From assembly GCA_023362775.1 (NCBI GenBank), contig JALMGJ010000011.1:17720001-17784000 (forward strand): a stretch of DNA of 64,000 nucleotides. Direction: 5' to 3'. The DNA comes from Charina bottae. Its lineage: Eukaryota > Chordata > Lepidosauria > Squamata > Charinaidae. The notes under the pieces are model-generated. The model was not told where the DNA came from, did no database searches, and saw nothing but the letters and a program-made list of their open reading frames with translations. Positions 32,214 to 44,100 of the stretch are shown here, in pieces (position 1 is the stretch's first letter; every line of letters begins with the position of its first letter). The translations under genes and the position numbers were made by a program.

Positions 32214-32315
32214 AATTTTACCTTTGGAAGACAATCTTACTCGGCTACGAGTGATCGCCAATGAATTTCTGATAAAATTAAATTATTGCAACCCACGCTA
32301 AGAAATGCTCTAGTA
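32214..32315 (+). repeat. 3' end of the non-LTR element
   Basis: A short 3' UTR containing 'actcggctacgagtgatcgc' follows the stop. No poly(A) tail is preserved. Confidence 0.45.
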
Positions 32316-32550
32316 ATATAGCAAACCCCAAAATAAACATTTTAAGCCCTGGGCTAATTTGCAACGAGGGAGGGAGGCTCAATTCCAGTGCCAAATGGTT
32401 TCATAGTTTAGACCTGGCCAGGGAGCTATTAAAAGCCTGTCTGTTGAATGACTTGCGAATGGCACCCCATTGAAGACCCAAGAGCCTGTGGCGGGCTGTG
32501 TGGATAGTCAAGTAATCTGCACCCAAGCTGTGATGGCCTTTTCTTCACAG

Positions 32551-32700
32551 GAACCGGAGCAGGGGTGTCCGCAGAGAGGGGGTCAAGAAGATTAAGATGG
32601 TATCACAACCAGGCACTCAAGCCCCCCCCCCTTACTAAGCAGGTAAAAAAGGGCAGGGCTTTGATCTCATGGTTGTGGTCGCCATTTTAACTTTTCTTAT
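32551..32700. mobile_element. Foldback MITE family B, degraded copy
   Basis: The left arm has 'caggggtgtcc' and 'gtcaagaagattaagatggt'. The right arm has 'ggttgtggtcgccattttaa'. The arms are inverted relatives of the 'gtcaaaaaagtcaagatggt' unit best seen at 58026-58182. Confidence 0.5.
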
Positions 32701-32709
32701 GCACATACA

Positions 32710-33975
32710 CAACCCGGACCCCCTGAACAGGGTGGTTGCATAGGGGTGATCCCAAAGCTCAGCAGCAACAACAGCGTTATGATTTCCAGAGTTCCTCAAA
32801 AAAGCTGCTTTAACAGCAATCTTTAAGCAGTTCTTTAATCCGAGCAATCACTTTTCAGTGCTTGTTTTCAAAGATGTCCTAGACTTGCCTTTCGGAATAA
32901 GAGCAAAAGTCTCTTTTCTGTTCAAATTTTGGCAGTCTGAACTTTGCGCCAAAGTGGTTGATTAAGAAGATGATGTCCCTGACTTGATAGATATGCAAAT
33001 CTGTCATTTTGCTATCCTAAGAATAATTGGTTGTAATAGCAGGCCTTCCGTAATTTTAAGCTTACCTTGAAGGATCCATAAATAGGGAAATCATGCTGAG
33101 ATGGCTGTCTTTCTGATTTATTTGTTATGGATTATTATTGTTAGTGTGGTACAAACAATGGTAATGCTTGACTTATTTTTATTGTTTTTATATCCCATTT
33201 TTCCAAACAAATTTTCACAGTAACTTAATAGAAAAACAAAAGATAATAAATACATGTTATCAGATATAAATATATATATAGACACACAGAAAAGCACAGC
33301 ATATTATAAACCAGGATGGGGGAGAGACATTTTAAAGTGACAAAAGAGTAATCATCAAATGCTTTCTAGAGTAAAATATTTTCTGCGTCTAAAAAACAGT
33401 GTTGGTTCCCAACAAATAAAGCCTATACAATCAGCAATGTTACTGTGTACAAATAATCAGATGCTGGCTTGAGAGAGTTAGAGATATTTAAATAATTTAC
33501 TTCATTAAATGGAACATTGAAAATAAATACACCTACAAATCCATGTCAGTTTTATCGTCTTCGAAAAAAAATAATCAAAATTAGCTTGGATGCATTTAAT
33601 TCACAAGAGAAAGCCAAGATTCCACCCACATCTTGCTTTCAGAACTAAGACTAATTTGTAGTGAAGTGCTGAGGCTCCAAGAAAGCAATAGTAGTGTAAG
33701 AAACTTAGATTCCTGGCTTGGCTACAAATGCCAAGAAAGCTGTAGGCTGAGCTCACATATGGTACAAATACATCTAAGGTGTATATATAACCGTGGCATA
33801 TACAACAAACCACCATTAGAGTTCGTACAAAAGGTTAAGCCATAAACCACAGCTGTTAAGTTTATACTGTAGATTACCTAAAGGTGGAAGAAACAAGCCA
33901 TATCATGGTTTGATGCATTGTGTGAAGTAGGTGAGAGACAGTCTCTCAATCCACCGTCCTAATGGTTTTATTGAG
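32710..33975. other. Intergenic stretch, nothing recognised
   Basis: AT-rich with a weak retroelement-tail-like piece near 33170. No gene or clear repeat. Confidence 0.4.
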
Positions 33976-33984
33976 ATACTAGAG

Positions 33985-34088
33985 CAGCGTTTCTCAACCT
34001 CAGTGGACTTCAACTCCACATGCTGGCTGGGGAATTCTGGGAGTTGAAGTCCACACGTCTTTTAAGTAACTGAGGTTGAGAAACACAG
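33985..34088. mobile_element. Palindromic hAT-type MITE, shortened copy
   Basis: Foldback family copy with a truncated left arm and a perfect 8-bp target duplication, tactagag (33977-33984 and 34089-34096). Confidence 0.85.
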
Positions 34089-34502
34089 TACTAGAGTATC
34101 AAACATAACTCGTCACAGGAAAAATGAATGTAAATTGCATAGAACGTGACAGCAAATATTGGGGCTGTCTGTAACAAATTGTCAGGAGTCTTTCTCCTTA
34201 AGCTAGAAAGCTCAGATTTAGTGCACAGGGCACTTCGTACGTATGGTCTATTTAAAAAAAAAGGGTAGAAGATTCCAAGACATTAAAGAGCAGGACACAT
34301 TGACTACTCAAGCTCCACAGCCTTTGAAAGTGGATTTTCGCGTGGGATGGGAACAGGAATAGTTCCTCGTGGGGATGGCTGGTGCCATAGAGCCCTTTTA
34401 AAGATCATGGTCTGCCTTCTTGGATTTTCTACTTAATTTATAATAATAATTAATTGTATATTGTATTTTTATGTGTTTTTATAACGGAATTTTAATCTCT
34501 AT

Positions 34503-34577
34503 GTTTGTAAACCGCCCAGAGTCCCCTTGTGGGAGATGGTGCGGTGATAGAAGTCGAAACATAAATAAATAAATAAA
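34503..34577 (+). repeat. Retroelement 3' tail with (AAAT)n
   Basis: 'tgtaaaccgcccagagtccc' then an (AAAT)n tail, as at 6965-7045. Confidence 0.6.
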
Positions 34578-34974
34578 TTTTCAGGAGTGGTAAAAACTGG
34601 GCAAGTCAATTTTCGTTAATTTAGCCTCAGGAATATTTTGAGGGGCAGGGGAGAAATAAATGCTTGCCATCCTGATATTTCAGGATCAGGGAAGGAGAAC
34701 CCCAGACTAAAAAATAAATAAAGGGATGAGAAATGTAACTGTATGAACGGAGTTCTCTGTCTAAAAGAATGCAACACTAACTAGAGAATTTCCCAGGAGG
34801 TGATTGTTGGTGTAGATATGAACCGCTTCCATGGTTTGTTGGATTACACCCAAGATTCAAGCTACTTCAAGACAGAGGTATGTACAGATTGGGAGATGGA
34901 GCAGAAGTTTGCTATTAAATCCTTCACCGCAAGGGAATCCCTGATTCGGGGGTTTGCTGGTCGTTCCAAGGAAT

Positions 34975-35199
34975 CTACCCAGTCAGGCAAGTATCTTCAT
35001 CGGTGGCCTTTGGAAGAGGAGGCTTTTGCACATTGTAGTAAGCAGACCATGCAGTCCGCATGATCCACTCGTCATAGTTTTTGACTGATGTGAAAACCCC
35101 TGGACGGTTCACAGTTCCACATCCACTTCCAAAGCTGGAAATGCCTGCCAAGAACCACATCCTGTTGTGGTTGCAAACCAAGGGGTCTCCGATGCTTGC
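34975..35199 (-). CDS. PRSS53: PRSS53 exon 10 (C-terminal exon)
   Basis: The acceptor 'gaatccctag' precedes GCAAGCATC. It encodes [19 protein letters not shown] onward, then FGSGCG and [12 protein letters not shown], ending in EDTCLTG and a TAG. The GDSGGP motif is replaced by ASIGDP. No convincing poly(A) hexamer is close to the stop. Confidence 0.9.
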   Translation of the reverse strand, partial: ASIGDPLVCNHNRMWFLAGISSFGSGCGTVNRPGVFTSVKNYDEWIMRTAWSAYYNVQKPPLPKATDEDTCLTG

Positions 35200-38100
35200 C
35201 TAGGGATTCAAGAATAGAAAGATTACCCCCTCAGGCCAACAAGAACCAAAATGGAAAGCTGTGCTGCTTCCAAAACCAGGTGCAACATTTCCAGAATTGG
35301 ATCATGAGGAAGCAGAAATAATGCAGGCAGAAATAAGCAACCATATTTGGTCTATATGGACATTGATTGGATAAAATATTTAATGCCAACAGTTGCAATT
35401 CATATGTCTATGAAGGTTCTCAGTCATCCAGGTGGAATTGTCTGTAGCTTGAATCATGTCAACTGGATTTCTATTTTCTCAGTGGAAACGTTTCGCTCCT
35501 TATCCAATAGTTGCAATTCATAATTCAGTTGTCCTTGATTATTAGCCTCAAAGATAGGCTCCGCTTATAATGCTGAAAAATTCTATGTCTGTATAAAATA
35601 AGAGTTGGGGGGGTCGTTTCCCACTGCTTTATTCTGTGATATTTTTTCAGCTTTCCACTCTAGCTTACAGCCCTGGTATTCCCTGGTGGTCTCCCACCCA
35701 AACACTAACCAGGCCCAATCCTGCTTAGCTTACAAGCCTCGACAAGGTCAGCAAGATGCTATTTTGATTAAAACAGCATCCATTAATGGTACTATGAACA
35801 ATAGTAGCTCTGGCAGGGAAAGCAGTGTCTTTTGGATATGACAAAATGGGCGAGAATTCCTAGGTCCCAAGTTGCATTCTGAGTTCCATTGGCTTAAAGG
35901 AGGGAAAGATCTGAGACAGAACTTCTGGGTTTCATCTCGAGTCAACAAAGAGAACTGTATATTGGATTAAAGCTGGGAAACAGCCAAATAAATAACCTGA
36001 CTATGATAGCTTACTGCCACTTTGGATTGTAGGGTGTTGTTTCTGTTCATCAAAAGGATGTGTATGAGCAGGCAATGTTTGAAGTTGTGAGTAGGAGAGT
36101 GAGAGAAAGGATAGGCAGGGGCACTTGTCAAATATCAGAAAACATTGGGTGCGTCCAAATGTGAAGCTGGTCACAGCCTTAGAAGGATCATGTATTGAGC
36201 GTTTCAGCACCACACCAAGGACGGACAGCTCCACCGCTCTAAAAATGGTGTTTTTGGCCTGGTAATAGCTTTATCTCCGGAAGGGATGGGTGGGGGAGAG
36301 ACAGTGCTTTCAGCGGTTATTTAACTATTCAGTGTTTAGGGTGCTTTCTGTCCAATGCCTGTTTTACTGTGGTGACCAATTGTAATTTCCCTGGAGTTAG
36401 GAAACAGCCTACCCCAAACCACTCAATCTGCATTAAAAAGTTCCCACAAATGTTTAAGTGCACCATTACTTTTCAGTATAATTTATCTCTGAAACAGCTA
36501 ATAAAACAGGCCACATTTAAATCAAGCTTTAAAACATATGAGAAGTCCAAGTCAAATATATTTGCTCCTTCATTTTTTCAGGGACAACACAGAAATCTCA
36601 AGTCCCCAAAAAGAAAGAGCCGTGTGTTTGCATAAATTTAGTTTTCTGGTATTATACTGCTCACAACAATTGTTTGTCGGGATGGTCAGGGTGAAGTCAC
36701 TCACATCCCATTGATTCTAAGCCACAGCATGTGGTGAAGACTTTATTCTGGTGGTGGTGGTGTCTTTCCATAGTACACATTGCAGCTGCTGTCTCACTGG
36801 CTAAACCAGAGCACTCCTGAATTCACCTGAGTGGGAGAAAACCAGGTTTCACCCAGAGGGAGAATTCAGAATTTGGAATTCAAGGAATTCTACTGTGAAA
36901 GTTGTACTGAAACAAACATTTTATTTATTTATTTATCACATTTCTTCACCACCCATCTCGACAAACGATAGGGCGGTTTACAAGCGAATTAAAACAATAA
37001 AAGAATTAAATATCAGTAAAAAAGATACATTATAAAATACAAATATACAAAAACTCTAAAATATAAAATATGAGATATAAAGATACATTGTGCGGATTCT
37101 TGTGCAACCTGTTCCCCATTCAATGGAATCCATGCAGGAGAATGAGGAAACGGTAAATACCACCTGTGTCTAGCAAAAAACAACGTTCTTTTTTACAAAT
37201 GGGGGTGCAGTCCCTTCTGAAAGTAAGAAACAGCTTGGCTGGGGGCCCTCACTCTCATTTTCAAGAAGATGAGGTCAGCACCCATGTATAGGTGTGTATG
37301 TTACCAAATCTGTCATAAAGTGCCACTGCTGGGAAATGTGAAAAGACCCAAAGGTTAATTTTTGGGTGCATTAAATTTCGTACTAGTCAATGGAGTCATA
37401 GACCAGAAAAAAACCCTGGACAATTCAGTTTTAGAGATTACCCAGCCCCCATTTCTTCATTTAGATAGTTTATACTTGACTGTAAGCTGAAACGCTCCTT
37501 ACCTCACAATGCATGGTTCTTTTATGTGGTGCTGCACATATCATCTCAGACTTGATGGAAATTTCACTCTCCGGATTCCTGGACATGTTATAGAGGCATT
37601 TGCAATTCTTTGGGCCAAGGATTTTTACCTCCACACTTTGCAGAGGGCTTGCCTTCCCATGGTCATCTGGGTAAAGAGGGAACAATATTGTTGACTAAAA
37701 GGGAGTTATTCTAAATCAGTGTTTCTCAACCTTGGCAACTTTAAAATGTGTGGACTTCAACTCCCAGAATTCCCCAGCCAGCAAAGCTTTTTCCCCAGAA
37801 AGAATTCTGGGAGTTGAAGTCCACACATCTTAAAGTCATCAAGGTTGAGAAACACTGTTCTAAATCTTTGTCCACCTTCTCCTTCTCTTGGCCTCTTTCC
37901 CCTGCAAAGCACCACAGATTTCTTCACCAGCAGGCAGCATGCTGAGTGCTGAGCAATGCTAGGCTCATAAAAAAATGTGCGTATTATCATAGCTGAGGGG
38001 TGGGGGCAATTTTTCATCCCAGTTAAAGCTATCTAGTGACCCTGAAGGAAGGAGAAAGGGAGAGCATTCAACGTGTCTGGAATCATCGTGACTTAGTTCC

Positions 38101-41100
38101 TTCCCTTCTGAGAGCTGAAGCTGTTTGCTTTCTGGAGCATTTGTTCTCTGCTAAGGCAAGGCCATATAGAAGGACTCGAAACACTCTTCTTCTGGCAGGC
38201 TGCAGGTTGTCATTTATCGCGGAGTGCTTCCAAGCCTATGGCTTTCCGGGGAAATCATGTATTCCTATTAATAATGACTATTGGCTCGGAACAGTCTGAG
38301 CTCCACTGCATTCCTTAGACTGTGGGAATGAAAATGGGAGATTCCTGGGCAGAGGTATCATCCTGGAATGCTGTTCTCTTTCTCTCTTATCTCAATTATC
38401 ATTTTAGAAACAAGAGAAGTGGAGGGGGAAAACACTGGCTCTAACAACAAGGACTTGCTGAGAGTTGGCCTCCTGAAGAGGAGGAGGAGGAGGAGGAAGA
38501 AGATGAAGAAGGGGTTTCTCTTTCTGTCAAAGGATACGCAACCTAGTTCCCTCTCAAAGCAACCCCAGAGTAATAAAGGCCTAATTCGCTTAGTGAAAAG
38601 ACCTGACACAAGTTTGGATCTAGAACTGATGAGTCACAAGTTACTCCATTCCCTGATCCAGCCTTGCTGAACTAAAGCGAGTGCATCCTAGAACAGAGGT
38701 GGGCAGAAACGTTGGGATCTATTTGTCAATCAAGGGAGTACATGCAGGCATCAGCAAACATTTCTAGGATCCTAATTATTTAGCACCCACAAATTGGCTC
38801 CCATTTCTTCTTTCCAATGAGGCCATTGAAAACCCTGACTTATAGCAACTCAGGTCTGTCGGCAAATGTTGCCCCCCGCTCCCAGCTGCAATGCTGTGGT
38901 TCATCCCACCATGCTTCTCTCCACATCTTGTGTCTGCTCGAGCTGGTGGACCACAATGTCCATTAAAAAACCATTCCTGTCCTGGATGAAAAATCCATCA
39001 CGCCCTCCCATCACAACTTACCAATTCTCCGTCCACGGGTCCAGCAGGTGGAGCCAAGAGGGAGCTGGTGGGCAGCATACGGGGCACAAATGGCCCGGAT
39101 GCTGTCGCTGAACACCACAGGACTGGCCAGCTTGGCTAGGGCGATGTCGTGACCTTCCAACTTGTTGACGTAGGCACCGTGTAGTTCGATGCTTTGGAGA
39201 GTTCTGTTCTCCTGCCATGTTTGCTTCCCTCCTTCCAGCTGCTCTCCCAAAAATACCTCCCAGCCCTCGGTCTCCTGGCGCCTGCAAAACGTGGTGCGGA
39301 GGGAAAAAGAATGATGCCAGAGAAAAACAAAAAGCAAGTCTGTGCAATTGGGCTTGGCCTGAATAATGTATTTGGACTGCAGCTTTGGGGGGCTGACTTA
39401 ATAAAAAGAGGGAGGTTTTCCAGATGTCCTGATTTTGGCAAGCCAGGCCAAGAACTCTCGGAGTTGGGGTTCTACCAGAGTCGCACCCAGGACCATGATT
39501 TAGGTTTGGTGCCAGATTCATTCATGCTTAAGATGCCCTGAAATGAATGGGTCAGGTAGCCTGATCTCGAGCACGTCCAAAGGACGGCATTAGTTGAAAA
39601 GAGGTTCTCAGGTCTAATCCAAGGTCGGTGACGTGACTGTGGATATTGGCCGGCATGGAGCCTTCCCTCCTCAGAGGCCGCCCCACCCCCCATCTTCCAC
39701 TCACCCAATGAAGCACTGGGCAGCAGAGAGAATCCGGTCATTCGCAATCAAAGTGCCTCCGCAGACGTGCTGTCCTTGATACCGCAGGCTCACATACCAA
39801 GGCAAGAGTCCGTTCTCTTGTTTCAGGACCCCACAGCCTGGAGATCAATAAAGAATATACATAGGGGGTCACCTCATATTATGTTCCCAAAGACAACAAG
39901 TACATATATTTTACAACATGTACCACCACCCCTTTCAAATTATGGGGGTGTGCAAACCATGAGCTGCATGCATGGCCCCCCAAAGACCCCCAAACTATGC
40001 AGCATGGTGACCGTAAAGATTTTCACAGTGCATTGAAGGGGTCAAAAAAATAAGCAAAAGAGGCCCATTGGGTCACTGTGAGAGTGAACACATTTTTCTA
40101 CTACCTCCCTGAAACCCACAAATATCCAAAATGTTTCAGCTCCACACCCAAGTAATCATTGCACACCCTCCCTGGATGTGGCCTTTGGATGCCTACATGA
40201 AACCATAAACCATGTAATTCCCACCACAAGAAAGTCGCCCACCCCTGATGAGAGCAAATGCCCATCAAGCTTTAAACCATGATCTGTGGCTTGAATCATT
40301 TAAACCATGATATGCCAGATAAGAAACTATTGTTGAGATGGGGATCCTGGGGCCCTCCAAATGTGACTGTATTCCAATTCCCATCATCCCAGGCAGCATG
40401 GTCAGTAGTTGTGGGTAATGGGGATTGCAGTTCAGTGTAGGGAGGGCCATAGATCCCTCTTCCCTCTGGTTCACTAAATGGCTCTTAAATTATGATTAGA
40501 GTGTAGACTAATCTGCATCTAAGCATCACTGATTCTGTTTTCGGCTGATTGCTGTTACTTATTACCAAAATAAGCCTTCAACCGTTTTGCTTGAACACCG
40601 GCAGTGCAAACAGACTTCTTAAGAGCTTATGTGGCATCCATGCCAGACTCAAACCAAGGCCCTTCCTGTTCTTAAAACGAAGAGGTTGAGCTGAAAGCTG
40701 GCTCCGAAGGCAAGGAGGGAGCAGCACGGAATGTAACGAAATTCCTGAAGTAAGGCTTTGGACAGGTAAATGAAAGTATTCCCAGCAATGAGAAGTGAAG
40801 AAACCTACCTGTGCATATGTAACTGTCCGTGGTGTTGGGTATGGGCCCAATCTGATCAGCAAAGGAGGCCCCTTCGACATGGCGCTGGATCCAGCTGGCG
40901 TACGCTCTTGTATCCGTCAAGATGGTGGGTCCGTAGAATTGGGTACAACCCATGGCGAAGCTCATGATCCCTGCCTGGAACCATCTGCCGTTCTCCAGGC
41001 AAACCAGCGGGCCGCCTGAGTCACCCTGGAGTGGAAAGAGAGATTCTCTGCATTCTCTCTGCACACACGTTGTGGTGTATGCCACCATCTGCCACCATCT

Positions 41101-44100
41101 CCTCCTTCGCTAGCAGGTTCTGTTACTGTAGGATCCACCAGTGGGAGCTAATGGCAAGGAGATGTCTCACGCTGCTAAAGTAGAAATCTTCCGCAGCCTC
41201 TGACGGGCAACAACATTAAGCTAAGGCAGTGTTTCTCAACCTTGGCAACTTTAAGGTGTGTGGACTTCAACCCCCAGAAATCCCCAGCCAACAAGGTCCC
41301 CTTTGACATTGGCTGTCAATTCCCCTTGCTGGCTGGGGAATTCTGGGAGTTGAACTCCACACACCTTAAAGTTGCCAAGGTTGAGAAACACTGAGCTAAG
41401 GGAATGGAGCAGATGCAGGAAAGAAACTAGAGACGGAAGCCGAGAAAAAGACTGAGAATTGTGAATTCGTTGATGGTAAAGCAGATTAGCAAGATTGGGA
41501 AATCTGTTACAGGGCAAAGTGTCGGCTGCCTTGTGGAAAAATCTGCTTCCTTCCACTTAGGGCCTTTGGGTAGATTTGTAAATAAACCTAATGTTGCAAA
41601 AGTTGAGATCCAGCTCCCCTGTTCTGTATTCTCAAAGAATTTCCGATTTGGAGAAGTGGGAGGCCAAAGCGACAGCAGAAGAAGGGAACACATGGACATA
41701 TTCTAAGTCAAGAAAATCGTGTCTTGGAAGCAACACAAATCAAAATGAGGGGCAAAATTAGGGGCTGCAGTTTTCTAATATAAGGCAGCCTTATTATATT
41801 GGGCTAGACCTAATTATGCTGAGTTATACATAAGGCTGCACTGCTGTATTCCTTTTCTTGACCAATTTGTCTTCCATCTGTGCCAGCTAGGAAAAGATGG
41901 AGGGGAAAGAATGGGACTGTACAACATCCTGAAACCTTTTCTAGCCTCTGGATTCCAAGGTTTCCTCAGGCATTGCTGCAAACTCCCAAGCTCATATCTA
42001 CATCCATGAGGGCTAGAAACGTGATTTGCCCTCTTGCTTTAAAAACAACCACCAATTCTTCTCCTTCAAGGTAGGGTCCACAGTGGTAGGAAGCAGCAGT
42101 CAAACCCGTCCTTCTGTGGAAGTTGGGGGGTGTATTGTTCGACTAACCTTACAAGGTCCTCTCTTGCGGTCAGGAGTCATGGCACAGACCATGCCGGGCA
42201 AGGCAGGGTTGACGATCCGCCTGTTCCGCAGATCGCTGTAAATGCAGTTGCAGGTGTCGATGGTCAAGAGGTCCATGGTCATCTCTTGGAGGGTCATGGG
42301 GCCTGGCAGGGAGACTGGAAGACAAGAGGGAATGAGATTAAACCTGGGGAAACGATGGCCCTAAACACTTAAAACATTTTGTAGTTAAACACCTGCACGC
42401 CCACGCTCCAGATACACTCAAGCACGCATGCACAACCACTAGCATGCTTGCACATACACACTCACTCATGCTCTTGTCTCAAGTGTCTAGCAGCCTCTCA
42501 GGCAAGCCGCTGCTCTGTTCCACCTCAACTTCAGCTTGGCTTCAGCCACAGTCCCCCCCCCCCCCCCCCCCCCGCCATCCTTTACAGGCTGCATCCATTG
42601 CCACTAACGCCTCTGCTTCTATGGATCCTGGCTGCCAATCAGGTCTGATGGCTCTTCCCTCCAGAGGGAGGGAGGGAGAGAATGTAACCAGCAGGAGGCC
42701 TGGCCAGTGATCGTTCTATCCACCCTTAACATGTCCAGTGCCCACCTAAAGCCTTTCCTTGTATAGGAGGAACTCCAGGCCCTTGATTTTTAAAAAAAAC
42801 CTCGTCGGTGTCCTTTGCAAACTCCTGAAGCCAGATCCGACGAGCCCCCGCATCCCCAGCTCCACTCTAGCCCCTCCTGTTCACCATTGGCGGCGGTGTC
42901 TCCCCAGCCGCTCAGCCAGCACTGGGTCCCGAAGGCGAAGCGGTGCTCAGCGAAGGGCAGGCAGATGGGCGCGATGTCCCTGGTGTAGCGCACGGGCCTG
43001 GCCAGCCGCACCAGGGCGATGTCGTGGCCTGCCTGGTAGTGGGTGTAGTTTTCGTAGGGGATGACCGTGGAGATGTTGTGTTCTACTCCCGTTGCCCTCT
43101 TCCCTGTCAGCTTCAGGCGTCCCAACACCACTTTCCAGTCGGCAGGGTAGATTTTTTTCCCAACCCTGGAATAAAACAACATCCGTATGAGAGGGCTGGA
43201 ATTCCCTCCAACCTTCCTCAGTCTGGTGCCACTTCGATGGACCAGACCACAGCTCCCATCATTCACAGCCAGCATAAATGGCTGAGGATGATGGAATAAA
43301 GGGGCTCCAACGCGAGGCACCAGGTTGAAGAAGGACTGCCTTAAGGTACCAATCTTGGCTTTGCAATTAATTGATACAAAGAAGTTGATCATTTGGGTAC
43401 AAATATCAGGAACAGTCCTCTAATACTTCTGTCAATTAGTCAGTTACTAAGAAGGCTGCCTTGGATTCAGTGACATCTCCGCATTCGTGTTTTCTTTTTC
43501 GATTTGCTCCTGAAGGTTTTCAAAGGCAAAAATGGGAGTGGATTATAGGAGAAATATTCTTTTCATTCAGGGATACCTAAGCTACTAGTCCCTGGCATCT
43601 CTGGGTAGAATTGTGCATCTGTCTGTCTCTCTGGAGAACCGGTGCCAGACTAGCCAATCCAATGATTTAGTTTGGTGTTCAGCAAATGCCCAGCAGAATC
43701 AAAATGGTCTTCAGTGGGGTGACGGAGGTGAAAATAGGCTGAGCCACCAATGAGACATTCAGGAGATGCACCAGGAGGTATTTGTGGCCAAAGGAACCTT
43801 GTCAACCCAAGAGGCATTTCAGGGGCACCCAGGAAGGGGTATCAATCTTCACTTACTCATAAAAGCAGTGGGCAGCAGTGAGAACCCACTGATCACCGAT
43901 GAGGCTTCCTCCGCATAAATGCTGGTTGCGATATTGGAGACTGACTTGCCATGGCCACTCCCCACGCTGGGCATTCACGCCACCTGCTATCCGTATAATA
44001 GGCCGTTGAGGTCCACATGCTAATGCTGGATGGGGAACAGGAAGATTAAAAGGCGTCTTGTAGAGATGTTTTTTGTTTTGTTTTGTTTTGTGGTGCCTTT

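Noticed and set aside
42790..43392. Reading the 200-codon open frame here as one exon
   Set aside because: Only 42885-43165 lies between good splice sites and matches S1 protease; the flanks are intronic repeat sequence.
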